A model generated the notes under the pieces. The model worked only from the letters and a program-made list of their open reading frames with translations. It had not been told where the DNA came from and did no database searches. From Ancylostoma caninum (lineage: Eukaryota; Nematoda; Chromadorea; Rhabditida; Ancylostomatidae), in the NCBI GenBank assembly GCA_037903475.1, contig JBAJFG010000614.1, positions 310,001 through 374,000 on the forward strand: a stretch of 64,000 bases of DNA, in the 5' to 3' direction. The position numbers and the translations under genes are program-made. Below are positions 1-11,360 of this stretch, one piece after another. Every line of letters begins with the position of its first letter. The first letter of the stretch is position 1.

Positions 1-728
1 GCTGTGTTCCCTGAGTTCGGAAAGCTAGAACAGCAAAACATGCTTTTGATCAATGACGATTTGTTCGGTCATAATCGCATCGTCACGGCAAGAAACTTTT
101 GCAACAACTTAATACATAGCTACAATAACTACATATAACCAACTACATAACTATGAATAATGTGAACCTTCTCGCTAGAAGGAACCTTTGGATGTTAAAG
201 TCCAGAACGTCTACCATGTCGCTATAGTTGGTGAGAGACATTCGGCATGGCCTACAGGCAAAACGACACCGTAGCTCTAAAGTCTAATATTACTTGAAGA
301 TACCTCCATCATAGTCGACAAATTTCAACGTTTATCTTACCGTTTATTTTGGGTGTTAACATAAGTCGTTGCGCTTTTTTCAGTTTTCTTTGCCTATCTG
401 ACATCTTCCGAGCAGCTTAAAAGACTTGTGTGAGTATGAAGAAGATATTGTGCTTGAAATAACTGATCAGCAGAGATATTCTAAGTCTCAAGGGGGCATT
501 TGTGGTCTCGATGATACAAATCAATTCAAATTTACAAGCGAATTTTTTTTTTCACGAAGGCGTTGAAAATACTCTAGAGGAATCGTATGACGTGGTTATG
601 AAACTTGAAGTACTCCAAAACATTCACCATATTTGCTTTCACTGTTGGCGTAGATTCTTTAGCTTTAGATCAGCGAAGTTGGTAGATCAGAAATATCGCT
701 TCTTCAATGTGTGATGTGCGCTTGATAG
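1..728. other. No supported gene
   Basis: Only short open frames with no recognisable domain, splice pattern or repeat structure are visible here. The longest, at 502-714 on the plus strand, is 70 codons of low-complexity sequence and is not called a gene. Confidence 0.6.
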
Positions 729-730
729 TA

Positions 731-2897
731 CAGGGTGGCGCATAATTACTGTCCCATCATTGAGTGCGAGGTTTGACCTAACTGATAGACTCAAATCTGT
801 TATTGTTATTGTTATGTTTGGCATATCATTTTGCATATACAGTCGCGGCCAAAAAGATATGATCAGTAGCATGTTGAAGACGGATCTTTCCCTTGTAACC
901 TAATTTGAAATCGAGCTGTGTGGTCGAAATTTTAGGAAATGGTGAGGGTCGAAGTACTCTTTCTTTGCGCTGCATGACATTGACGCAAACTGTATTCAAA
1001 CAGATCTGTCATGTTCGAAGTCCAAACTCACCACTTTCACTAACATGATGGTTTCTCGTTTGCATCGTCTCATTTCGATTCGGAGAGGAGTTACTCTTAA
1101 TCGTGTCTTGGGTGGGTATTTTGCTGCAGTAGTCGTGTCCTATAGTTCATCTGTTTACATGAAAAAGTGGGAGTACCAAAAAGTCCAAAAAACTGAGAAA
1201 AAAGAGTTTTCAATAATCTCGAACAAAAGACAACCGCTCCGACGGAGGATATGATATGATATGATATCTACTACTAACAACTACTCTGACATTGAAATAG
1301 GAACTGTAACGCAGCCAATATTCTTTAGATACAATAAAACGGATTTTTTGTTAAATTCGCTAAGTTATTTTGGTCCACGCGTTTGAGCAACAAAGTAAAG
1401 TGCAGCAATGTCATATGTAGGAAAAATAGCCATTTATTTGCCTAATCTATATCAGCTCTTCATATTTTTCGGAAGGCGTTAGTGAAGATATTGGACGAAA
1501 TCAATGAAAGCCGAGGAAATTGATATTTAGACATAATAAATCTACCAAAATTGAGCATCTTTCCAGATAAGTTGCTGGTAGGAAGCACCCATAGAGCTTC
1601 AACATATATCCAAATCTCTTATGGAAAACTCAATCCTTTTGTGAGTTATAGCAAAAAATCCTCTTGTCGAAAAGGCGCTGATCATATCTTTTTGAACGCG
1701 ACTGTATCTGCCTCGCCTGGACTTGGTTTGCCTCATTTTACAGGAAATGGCGAAGCCGTCAGCACACTGTTGCGCAATTTTCGAGAAGAGGACTGACAAC
1801 TTCGGAAATCTGTCGTCGGCTCAACGTGAGCAGGAAGCTGGTGTACCGGACTCTGAAACGAGGTACGACTGATGACCTTCCAAGAGCTGGCTGTCCTTGG
1901 AGTCCTGATAGGGTGACAGCTGGCCGCATGAAAAAAAATCGTGAAGAGAATTTTGGACAGAGGTCCATGCCGCAGCATGGAAAAGATGGCAGTTGAGTTG
2001 GGTACCTCACGGCGAAGTTCTCCATTGTTGAGGAGAAGCTTGGGATGCAAGCTTACAAGCTGCTAAAGTTGCTCGACCTCAGGGAAAACCAAAGGACTGC
2101 TAATGTGAAAAAATTCCGCGCGCTCCTTGAGAGGGCCGTTGGTGAAGCCCACATGAGAACGGTTTTCACGGATGAAAAACTATTCACAGTTGAGCAGATT
2201 ACAATCCCCAAAATTATAGGGTGTGCGCAGAAAGTAGTAGGGAAGCAGATGCAGCGGGCCGGATTGTATCACCCAACTTGCATCCAGCTTCTGTGATGGT
2301 TTTTGCTGGGGTGGCAGCGACTGGGCGACCCCGCTCATTTTTGTGGAAAAAGATGTCAGGATTGACAAAAACGTGTACTTGGAAATATGGAAGAATCATG
2401 TGCTTCCATGAGCCACCGAGCACTGCTAAAACGGTCGCTGGATCTTGCAATAGCACGGAGCACCTTCTCATCGGGCTAAGTCCACTCTAAACTGCTGCCT
2501 CGCAAACCTGTCGGGCTTTATCCGCGCATCCGAATGACCTCTCAATTCGCCTGACCTGAATGTCTTGGACCTCTCAATCTGGGCGTTGCTAGAGCAGAAG
2601 GCCTGTCAGAAAAAAAAAACACACCAGCGTTCAGGCTCTGAAGAAGTCGCTGGAGAATGCCTGGAACGAAATACCGCAAGATCACGTGTGCGCCGCTGTG
2701 GAGTCATATCCTGAGCGTCTGAAGGCTATCATCCGCGCAAAAGGACCTCATTGAAAGATATCTTAGCCACATTGGATGATATCTTGGTTTTTGTTTTCTT
2801 AGATGTTAGCAAATAGTTATTGGAAAGATCGTCTGAATTGATTTGTTTATGCAAGTTTAATGCGTTTATTTTGGGGCAGTAATTATGTGCCACCCTG
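731..2897 (+). mobile_element. Tc1/mariner-type DNA transposon, decayed
   Basis: The left end begins CAGGGTGGCGCATAATTACT at 731 and the right end at 2873-2897 is its reverse complement, matching at 23 of 25 positions. Both ends are flanked by TA (729-730 and 2898-2899), the target duplication expected of the Tc1/mariner (IS630) superfamily. A broken transposase lies in the right half. At about 2.17 kb the element is longer than a typical 1.3-kb mariner, so the 1 kb before the transposase may be a long leader or a later insertion. Boundaries are read directly; the superfamily follows from the TA duplication and the transposase motifs. Confidence 0.85.
1745..2755 (+). pseudogene. mariner/IS630-type transposase pseudogene
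   Basis: This is the remnant of a DDE transposase that would cut at the TIRs of the surrounding element. Reading across frames gives a helix-turn-helix stretch (SEICRRLNVSRKLVYRTLKR, about 1800-1860). A linker LPRAGCPWSP and a MAVELGTSRR segment near 1985 follow. The catalytic-type motif VFTDEKLFTVEQ lies near 2163-2198, VMVFAGVAATG near 2295, and the C-terminal block SPDLNVLDLSIWALLEQKAC near 2545. The order and spacing match this superfamily. The coding line changes frame several times and contains stops, including an A-run near 2610, so no active protein is made. The second catalytic aspartate region (about 2430-2470) is badly degraded. Identity as a dead transposase is firm; the exact subfamily is not. 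Confidence 0.8.
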
Positions 2898-3930
2898 TAC
2901 AATCCATGGCACGGTTTCTCTGGCAGATAATTAGCCTCAAACTACCAAACATAGAAATTTAAATTTTTCGGAAGGCTTCTCTAGAAAAACTAGCGAAGAG
3001 TGAGACCAACTGCGTAGAAAGAGCAATTCTATAATATTATAACTTCACCATAAGTCTGTGGAGGCGCAAAAGGGAAGCAGCTGCTGTTTCCGGTAGAAAT
3101 GCCTTAAGCAAACACACTTACAGAGTGGTTCTTGGTCTCTTTTAACTGCCCCAGTTTAAGACAAAAAATATAAAGTTAATTTTGACGCTCTCTACATGTT
3201 GTTTCATACAATAAGGACAGTACGACCGGGCTCCTCATTTGATCATTTTATCTTACCACGGAGGTCGACAGTTCCTCATTTTGCAGTTACAGCAGCTTGA
3301 TACTCTGTTTTCCTCATCCACGCTGCTACTCGACGACATACTTCTTGTAAACTACGCCTGGGAATGTGTGTGGTACTTAATGAATTGCTTGTGACCAAGG
3401 TGAGAAGTTTCTGTATTCCTAGTAAATTTCGAGTTCTTGTGGGAATGTCAGATGTTGTGCTATGCATTGCGAAGAAAAATCTCGATCGCGGAAGTACCGT
3501 GTCCTGTCTCTTGGATGATAATTTTAAGGAGAGGATGGCTGCGATATTGTAAGTCTTGGAATCCAATTTTTCTCTTGCTTAAATTATACCTGTTACGAGG
3601 CTTGTTTCATAGGACCTCTCTTTCAAAGTAAAATTTTTCTTGAAAAACCATATGATCTCGAACGAAGTTTTGAGAATGAGTAAATTTAGCTCATGCATTC
3701 GTAACAGTTAGACTTCAGCAGGAACTTGATTAAAGTAAGCGGGACTTCGTAAAAGGTGAGGTGAGCAAAAGGGACCTTGTAGCTGGAATCCTTAATTTAA
3801 TCGGATAACCACCCACTCCTTTGCAGATGAGAGCAAGGAAAGAAAATTGAGCAGAAGAATTTTATGCTATTTCTATTAGCTTTGGCTGAACTAAGAAAAA
3901 TTAAATTTTATTATGAGGATTACAATTGAA

Positions 3931-4365
3931 CAAGTACGTAGCAGTACCCGCAGCATTGCTGGTACCAAAGGTATCCTGTCCAAACTTTGTCGTTTGATTA
4001 CTGACACTACTCTCCCGGCAAATGTCAAAAGGAAATGGAATTAATTGATCTCGGCAAGAGTTGTGGGGTTGTCATGTGACAATCCTGCCAGCAGCAGTGC
4101 CTCCGGCGCTTGAAAAAGGACAAGTTCTGCACGGATCATGATGAAAACAGGCATCCATTTGCGTTGGGAAAGTTTCAACTGAATCCGGAAGAGAATTGGA
4201 TTTAACTGATTTTGGTAGGAGTTATGTAGAACTGAAAAAGTACCTAGCAGTACCCACAGCACCGTTGGTACTATACGGATCCTGCTCATACTTCGCACTT
4301 GGATTTCTGATGCTACTCTTCGGCCAACCTTCGAAAAAACAGAATTAATTGATTTTGAGAGAAGA
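3931..4365 (+). repeat. Imperfect direct repeat, two ~130-bp units
   Basis: The first unit (about 3931-4060) and second unit (about 4230-4365) share a beginning around AAGTACNTAGCAGTACCC and an ending around GAATTAATTGAT, with roughly three quarters identity by eye. In one forward frame both begin with a KYxAVP-like peptide, so a duplicated exon is conceivable, but stops interrupt the frame and no splice signals support it. Confidence 0.45.
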
Positions 4366-4474
4366 TATTGCTTCGGAATTCTCTTAATCCTAACTTTACC
4401 CTTAAGCACCAGTCCAAAGAATTTTCGTCAGACAACTTCCCTAAAAATCAATTATTTTGACTCCTCGTTTCAAT

Positions 4475-4735
4475 CTGTATATATAAAAGCGAAAGTTTGT
4501 GTTTTGTGTGCGTGTTTGTGTGTTTGTACGTTCGTATGTTCCCAATAGAAATCGCGGAGCATTAACCGATCTGGATCAAACTTTGCAGGCAGATCCACCA
4601 CGGGCCGGCGGAGGTTATAGGCGACTTTGCACCTGGGGTTATCGGTTAGTTTATCGATTGTATCGATTTTGTTGATTTTTCGCTCTTCTTGACCAGGGAC
4701 TAGCGAAAACATGCCTACTGGAGTACCTCAGTGCG
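4475..4735 (+). repeat. GT-rich dispersed-repeat-like block
   Basis: A TATATATAAAAGCGAAAGTT start is followed by a GTGTTTGTGTG-rich tract and then by a block ending near GACTAGCGAAAACATG. A TATATAAA-GCGAAAG leader with a G/T tract is a common layout in dispersed invertebrate repeats. No ends or target duplication were found, so the class is unassigned. Confidence 0.35.
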
Positions 4736-5489
4736 CTGAACACGAATATGATAACCGTTTTGACGAAAAAAAAAACGATTTATAGGTTTTATTGTTTTTT
4801 GGGCAGACGGCATTCTTGCAGAAGGGTTGGTGAAAACGTGCTTTCTGGGATTTTCCGAAACGCTGAACTTGGATAAGGCAAGAATTTTCAAAGGATTTAT
4901 TCACCAGTCAAGCAGCTACACCCCATTTTTTGAGCGAAGGGGGGAGGGGTGAATAAGGGTCACATAAGCTGATTGCGAAATGATGAACATTTTGAAAGGA
5001 TTTTTTTTTTGATTCAACAAGTGTTTGTATCTTCTTCCAAAATCAATTATTTCCAATTTCATTTGCACCGTTGTACTCACGAATTATTTCTCTATCAAAC
5101 TAGTGATGAAAGCCTCCAAAGTCTCCAACTCCCTTCAAATTTGAGCTGGAAATTTAGAAAATTATATGACGGTGCTTGCATGTTAACGTGCTCCAGGGCC
5201 ATCACACTTGATAAAACGTGTTAACTCCGTGTGGACACGTCGACGTGCATTGAAAGCACAAAAGCAATATTCTTTGCACAAACTTGTTTCAACTTGTTTA
5301 CAATTAGCACCCCTTCCGGACGCTAGAAAGTGGGGTGGGGCAGCCACTTGGGGCATGTGCAAAAGCTACCGCAGTTGCCATATTCCTGGGAAAACTGACA
5401 GAGAAGCGAGACTAATCTATAAATGAGGTAAAATATGAAATCTTTCTTATGAGTTGAGTATGAGCATGGCAAGTCCGTTATCCATCGTA

Positions 5490-6650
5490 GAGCGTGTTCG
5501 TGCGTTTCCCTCACTACTGGGCCAACGCAGACGCATTTTCCATCGGCGGACCTGTATCCTACCGTTCTCCACACTATGGGGCCAAAGCGAACTCATATTC
5601 TGGTGTCCTCCACACTACTGGGCAACGGTGGGCCTGTCTTCCATCGGTGGACCCGTATTCTGGCGTCATCTTCACTGTTGGGCCACAGCGGACCCATTGA
5701 CCGTCGTATCATGGTATTCTCCACTTTATTGAGTCACATCCTATATTGGCGGGCCCCTATCCTGGCATTCCTCACACCATTGGGCTACGGCGGGCCCTTC
5801 TTCCATCTGGGAGCCCGCATTCTGGCGTCCTGCTCACTGTAGGTCCGCGGAGGAGCCTTTCCCCATCAGTGGATTTGTATCCTGGCGTTCCCCACACCAC
5901 TGGGCCCCGACGGGCTCTTGTTCCACTAGAGGTACCGTACCTGGCGTTCCCCGCACCACTGGGCCACGACAGACCTGTTCTCTATCGGCGGACAAGTATC
6001 CAGGCGTTCCGCACACAAATGGGCCACGGTGGACCCTTTCTAAGTCGGCGGAACAGCATCCTAGCGTTCCCCGCACCACAGGGCCACGGCGGGTCCTTCT
6101 TTCATTGGTGGACCAGTATCCTGGCGTTTTCCACACCACTTGGCCACGGAGGACCTTCTTCCAGGTGAGGGCACGGGCGTCTCGTAGCGTCTTCCTCACG
6201 GTTAGGCTAAGTCGGACGCCTTCTTCTTGGGCGGACTTGCACTCTGGCACTCTCCACACTTCTGGACCAAAGCGAGCCCATATCCTGGCGTTCTCCACCA
6301 AGCCACGGCGGATCCTTCCTCCATTGGTGGACCAGCATTCTGGCGTTCTTCTCACTGTTGGGCCACCCCGAACCCTTATGCCATCGGTGGATCCATATCA
6401 TAGCGTTCCCCACGTTATTGAGCCAGAGCGAACCGATTCTATAATGGCAGATCTGCATGCTGGTGTGCTCCACACTATTGGGCCATTCAGCCGTCGGTCA
6501 ACCCTTATTCTGGTGTTTTTTCCCACACTTAGGCCAAACCGCACCCGCTTTCCATCGGCGAAGCCGTTTCCTAGCGTTTTCACCACTTTTAGGCCACGGT
6601 ACACCTGTTTTCTATCAGATCCCCCGTACCCTTCGTAAATCTCGAGAGGA
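5490..6650 (+). repeat. Degenerate ~60-bp minisatellite in copy A
   Basis: About 19 diverged units with recurring CACTACTGGGCCA, GGCGGACCC, CCATCGGTGGACC and TATCCTGGCGTT blocks. Overlapping open frames in several phases on both strands are a by-product of the repeat and are not called as genes. Confidence 0.85.
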
Positions 6651-6655
6651 AGAGC

Positions 6656-6929
6656 ATCCCCAGAATTCGCCATTTCAAAATGAATAAAAATGAACCGGCA
6701 AGAAATATGTAATTGTCGTGGAAATGATACGTATCGATTGCCACGTTACATCGCCATGGATCGCTGCCAGTTTATTTTGGGCACATCTTCGAGAGTAGGA
6801 GCTCATCGCCCCTACTCTCGAAGATGTGCCCAAAATAAACTGGCGACGTGATGATAGCGATAATGGAAACGATGTCTATCGATCGCCACGCCACATCAGT
6901 TATCATCTCTGCTGGTGAATTCTGGGGAT
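6656..6929. mobile_element. Foldback MITE inside copy A
   Basis: Terminal inverted repeats ATCCCCAGAATTC at 6656 and the complementary GAATTCTGGGGAT ending at 6929 bound 274 bp. The core is a perfect 34-bp inverted repeat (6766-6799 and 6811-6844) around an 11-bp spacer. It sits between the minisatellite and the 3' domain of copy A and so was probably inserted after that element. Confidence 0.7.
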
Positions 6930-7829
6930 ACCCTAGTGGTAAAGGCTTGGGAGTTACTCAAAAATTTTGGTTAACTATTTGTTGATTTTGATCAACTATT
7001 GGTTGATTATTCAAATAATGTCATGCCTTGCTGAAATGTTTACTCTGTATGTTGGTGCACAAGCTTTCTAGAAATATCTTGATCGTACAATTGCATCGAG
7101 ACCTCACCATGGAACCCTGCTGAAGCATCCACCAAATGAGGCGACCGCATAGGTCCAGCCGCCACCCAGCTTCCGAAACGCTATAGGCATCCCTTCACTG
7201 GAGGTGGTTAAGTCTTAGCAACAGTGGAAGGGTGGTTTCCTGCGGCGTACATTGTGCAGCTTGAAAGCTTATAAACACTCCCTCATCCAATCCCTAAACA
7301 CTCCCTATGTACGAGACCGCCAGCGAAGTTGATGAAATTACCATCCCGTGCATGCGGGAGAGCCAGCAGTGACGTAATTAGTAGGTCCCAAAGCGAATGT
7401 GTCTTAGTCCCTAAAAATCGGCCACTTCGCCTCGTAATATGCACCTCATGATTACCGGTGTCTACGAGTGCCGCCGCGTTAATGGAACAATATGTCTAGC
7501 CGCTCTAGCCCCCTTACGGCGCTTTGTTTAATAGATGGGGGCTTCGTATATTTTCAGCTAGGTCAAAAGGGACTTCGAAATTTTTAATTTTTAACTTTTT
7601 CAAATTTTTTTGCTCGGGCTAAGCTCGTGCCGAGCTCTGATAATAGTACGTACTGCAACATCAGTTTTTCTCAGGGAGGTGGCAGAACTGTTAGGGTTGC
7701 TCAATGTGTTCTTCAGTGCACGAATGTGACAAGCATCATGTTCGTATGTTTCGATTATTGACCGAATTGTATCTATTTATTAATTTCACTGGATTTTTCC
7801 ACTTTTGCTCATGGATCGTTGAGGATACA

Positions 7830-7893
7830 CTCCTACCACTGCGTCACACGCGTCCCTGGTTGGCCAGGGGCGTGGGTGGCGCAGTGGTAAGAG
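7830..7893. repeat. Inverted duplication of the SINE 5' tip
   Basis: About 30 bp at 7830-7859 is the imperfect reverse complement of 7864-7893, the start of the SINE, with a 4-bp spacer. The SINE head therefore faces a short inverted copy of itself. Confidence 0.7.
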
Positions 7894-8056
7894 GCTCGCT
7901 GCGCACGCACACTGACGATGGTTCGATCGCACCCTTGGCCAACCTAGCCATCCATCCCTCCGGGGTCGGTAAATTGGTACCAGAGGAGTCTGGGAGGATG
8001 AAGCACTGACTTGGTACATCGGATGCCCCTCGCAAGTCACTGTATTGGGCACATAC
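7864..8056 (+). repeat. tRNA-derived SINE, 5' part
   Basis: The head holds RNA polymerase III internal promoter boxes: an A-box-like TGGCGCAGTGG (7877-7887) and a B-box-like GGTTCGATCG (7920-7929), about 33 bp apart as in tRNA genes. A convincing cloverleaf with acceptor stem is not apparent, and the sequence continues far past tRNA length, so this is a SINE and not a tRNA gene. It is interrupted at 8056 by an hAT-type element and resumes at 9112. Confidence 0.7.
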
Positions 8057-9103
8057 CAGGGATGAGCGGATACGAGATTTTCTACAACCCGGATAACGGT
8101 GCGGATGACGGATAGGCCAAAAATGACCGGATAACGGATACCCGATAACGGATAAGTTACCCAGATGCTACAAGACACCATATTCTATACTACAACATTA
8201 ATAATGATAATAGTCAGATAATATGAATGTTGTGAAAAAGAATTATCACAATTTCTTCATTCTGACAACCATCAAAATTCGTCATCCTGAGTGCGACGCT
8301 GGCGTGACGTCATTATGAAGAGGTGTAAGTATAGTCACTAGAGTTTGCCATAAATACAACAGTTTACAGTGACATTTGGATATTTGTTAACTTGATTGGC
8401 GCACTAGCTGCTTGAGATGATACGTGCCCGTGTCTTCTCAGTACAAAAGTGAGGTATCCGAAGGTTGGTCCTCCCGAGGTTTTGTTTTGGGGTGGGTGGA
8501 ACTGAAGGGGAAAGTTCATTTCATATATCCTTTATGGAATTCTGATAAGCCTTCTAGTGCTGACCGACTAATATGAATGTATTCACTTCCGAACGCTATT
8601 TAGTCAATATGTACATCCAAAAATTGATAGAAACAGTAGAGTTCAATGAATAAATGGAACGAACCTTGCGAGTAAGAGGCACCGCCCAGCGGTGAGCTCC
8701 GAGATCACCAACGTTGTTAATGGCCGAACATTAGCCAACGTTGTTGGAGATTTTACAAGTAAATGTTGGTTTCGAGGTTATTGCTTGAATTTCGTCGGAC
8801 GACTCAGAAAACATGAGCAGCAGCATTTCTATTAGGGCAGGTACAAGTCTCCATTACATTCTCCTACCTTGCTATAAAATAATTGTAAACCACTAGACTT
8901 AAAATGCGCTGGATTGAGCAATACGTTTTGGAATGGAGGCTATCCTCTGTTGAGAACTTTCGAAATGAATCTTCTATTTCTGTCATTATCCGCACCGTTA
9001 TCCGGTGCCAAAAGCCCGGATAACAGAGCGGATAACGGATAGGCCAAAACCTACGGATAACGGCAAAACGGACGACCGGATACAGATAATCCGCTCATCC
9101 CTG
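8057..9103. mobile_element. Non-autonomous hAT-type element, 1047 bp
   Basis: The ends are CAGGGATGAGCGGAT at 8057 and the complementary TCCGCTCATCCCTG ending at 9103. Flanking 8-bp sequences GCACATAC (8049-8056) and GCGCATAC (9104-9111) match at 7 of 8 positions, as expected for the hAT superfamily. Near both ends CGGATAACGG-like words recur, resembling the subterminal binding sites of hAT elements. No transposase is visible inside. Confidence 0.8.
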
Positions 9104-9111
9104 GCGCATAC

Positions 9112-9230
9112 ATTCAACGCTTCTACGATGCTCAGATGAAGTCGAATGTGTGGCGCATCCCACGTGACGGGACTAATTAAAGCCAACCACTTTATCCTTA
9201 ATCCTTTATGTATATGTATGTCTACTGGGG
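9112..9230 (+). repeat. tRNA-derived SINE, 3' part
   Basis: This continues the SINE begun at 7864 after the hAT insertion. The tail (ACTAATTAAAGCCAACCAC followed by a TCCTTAATCCTTTAT-like end) is shared, diverged, with 49437-49585, which supports a dispersed repeat. Confidence 0.65.
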
Positions 9231-9286
9231 TTTTTGAATATGTTGGACGCGAATGTGACATGACTGATCGAGCTATTGTCTTTAAT

Positions 9287-10932
9287 AGCGCCCCTTCGGG
9301 ACGCTAGAAAGTGGGGTGGGGCAGCCACTTGAGGCAGGTAGAAAAGCTTCACACATGTGAAATGCTTAGAGAATTAACAAGAAAAGCAAGACTAATCATT
9401 AACTGAGCTCAAATACGGAACCATCTTCATGAATTGCGTATATTCCACCAGTCTGGCCGCCTCACCAACGTCGGGCTTCCACACTTCTCGTGGTCCTTGC
9501 CTTCTTCCAGATTCTTAATCGCACATCTACATGTAAAACTGTTACAATGGTACTACTTACTGTTTTTTTTTCTGCAAGTGCATTCATTCAACGCCTATGG
9601 ACCCCTCATGGCCAGCCACTCCCAACTCTGCACAGGAGTATCTTCCAGATGGCTCAAGAACCTGTGTACAACTTAGCATATCCAACGTAGTGCGAATAAT
9701 CATCTTTTACACAACTGCGGGGCCACTGCAGACCATTATCCTGGTGTTTTCCTCACCAGGCGGACCCGATCCATCTGTGGGCCCGTATCCTGACGTTTTC
9801 CCCACGATTGGGCCAAAACAGACCCATTCTCAATCCGTGGACCTTTATGCGTTTTCCCGACTATTGACCACGGCAGATCCATCCTCCATTCGTGGGCCTT
9901 CATCCTGGCGTATTTCTCACTATTGGCCACGGCAGACCCGTTCTCCATCCGTGCGCCCATATCTTGGCGTTTTCCCGACTATTGGCCACGGCAGACCCAT
10001 CCTCCATCCACTGAGCCGTATACTGGCGTTTTTCCCACTACTGGGCCGCGGCAGACCCATCCTCCATTCGTGGGCCCTCACCCTGGCGTATTTCTCACTA
10101 TTTTCCACGGCAGACCCGTTCTCCATCCGTGAACCCTTATCCTGGTGTTTTCCCTGCTCTTGGCTACGGCAGAGCCATTCTTCATCGTGGACCCGTATAC
10201 TGGCGTTTCTCCCACTACTGGTCCACGGCAGACCCGTTCTCCATCCGTGGACCGGTATGTTGGCGTTTCCCCCATTGTTGGGGCACGGCGGACCCTTTCT
10301 CGATCGGTGGATTCCTATCCTGGTGTTGTGTTTTTTTCTGAATTATGGAGTCTCGGAACATTTGTCCGTCATCAGTGTACCCGCACTCCTTGTAAATCTC
10401 GAGAATAATGGAAGAGAGTTAGGAAATATTCAGAGTTTGGTCAATTGCATTTATTTGTCAATTTTAGGAAATGTCAGAACAACTTAGGATGACCTGTACC
10501 TTATTTGTTCTTCTTGTGAATTGGATTGCACCGTCCTTCTTAGAAGCAAACACTGATCCTAGGACTCTCTAATCTCTGCGGGACCTCGTGAATAAGTGCG
10601 CCGGACGTACATCCTCAAGGCAAGGACCGAGTGCGGCCCATCGCTGCGGGACCTCTCAGGATACTTATTCATCCATTCGAGGAGTATCACTTTCAGTGCA
10701 CCATGACTCCCTAGGAATACTGCTAACGCGCCAACAGAGGGGCTACTCTGCTCCGTACACTGCTGTTACGCAATGTCAAGTCGCTGTAGACACCCCCTCG
10801 CCCGGAGGGCTCGAGACCACTAAAGTAGGGTCCCGCCACGAAACCCTGAAAGCACTCTCTAAACCTCTCGCTTTCATCATTGGAGACTGTATCCATTTTT
10901 CCATCAGTGCCGCCCTTACGGTGCTTTGTTAA
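9287..10932 (+). mobile_element. Penelope-derived non-autonomous element, copy B
   Basis: It starts AGCGCCCCTTCGGGACGCTA at 9287 and ends CTTACGGTGCTTTGTT near 10930. A leader, a minisatellite (about 9715-10340) and a post-minisatellite block are followed by GGCTACTCTGCTCCGTACAC (10741), which corresponds to the region at the N-terminal coding frame of copy F. About 25 bp later the sequence jumps to the equivalent of the F 3' end, so the reverse transcriptase and endonuclease are deleted. Confidence 0.7.
9715..10340 (+). repeat. ~60-bp minisatellite in copy B
   Basis: Ten or so units with TATTGGCCACGGCAGACCC and CTCCATCCGTGG blocks. The stop-poor frames here (for example 9597-10487) are repeat artefacts. 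Confidence 0.85.
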
Positions 10933-11131
10933 GAGGATTGGTTTTTTTTGCTATTTCCGCCCGAATGTCTGCGAACGCGTGCCTATTGGGATTATTCCAC
11001 ACACGAAACATGAGTGAGAGATCTATACTGCACGAAAATATCAATCCATCGACTTTTTTCGTTTCTACTTGAAGTTTGATAGGAACATGTTCACTAAATT
11101 TCTCGAACATCCTGAACACAAATACGACATA

Positions 11132-11358
11132 CAGTGGACGTCAATGGCGGTGGCCCATCCACGGCGTCGCCAGAACGCCGCGCGCGCTGTAACTGATGTC
11201 TTCTACTACTATTGTGCCATTTCTAGCAGCTTTTCTACATGTTTTAAGGATTTTCTACTGAATTGGGAAGGAAAGCTACTAGGAATAGTAATCCGGTGGC
11301 AGACGACACCGATCTCGGTGCGCGCCAAGGATGGGTCATCGTCATTGACGTCCACTGT
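11132..11358. mobile_element. Tc1/mariner-type MITE, 227 bp
   Basis: Inverted ends of about 31 bp begin CAGTGGACGTCAATG on each strand and agree at most positions. TA occurs at 11130-11131 and 11359-11360. The interior is non-coding. Confidence 0.75.
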
Positions 11359-11360
11359 AC

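Larger units (their letters stand above)
2900..5305. other. Intergenic region without supported genes
   Basis: No gene is supported. Two things stand out: an imperfect direct repeat of about 130 bp (3931-4060 and 4230-4365), and a GT-rich stretch with a conserved-looking downstream block at about 4475-4735. Each is listed separately. Confidence 0.5.
5306..7530 (+). mobile_element. Penelope-derived non-autonomous element, copy A
   Basis: The 5' end is AGCACCCCTTCCGGACGCTA followed by the family block AAGTGGGGTGGGGCAGCCAC. The 3' end is TAGCCCCCTTACGGCGCTTT near 7530. The order is: 5' leader, a minisatellite of about 60-bp units, an inserted 274-bp foldback element, then a 400-bp 3' domain (about 7120-7530) shared with copy E (about 59660-60064). 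Comparison with copy F shows that the coding region has been lost. It has no open frame of its own apart from stop-poor runs across the minisatellite. Confidence 0.7.

Noticed and set aside
5454..6638. Overlapping proline- and serine-rich open frames on both strands
   Set aside because: They follow the ~60-bp minisatellite of copy A. The same pattern appears in every copy and in both directions.
5306..7530. Helitron interpretation of the AGCGCC repeats
   Set aside because: Tips have hairpins, but the usual TC start and CTRR end are lacking, and the shared 3' and post-array sequence ties the family to the Penelope element F.
7869..7940. tRNA gene suggested by A- and B-box-like words
   Set aside because: No convincing acceptor stem or anticodon arm is apparent, and the sequence continues as a repeat shared with 49437-49585; it is a SINE head.
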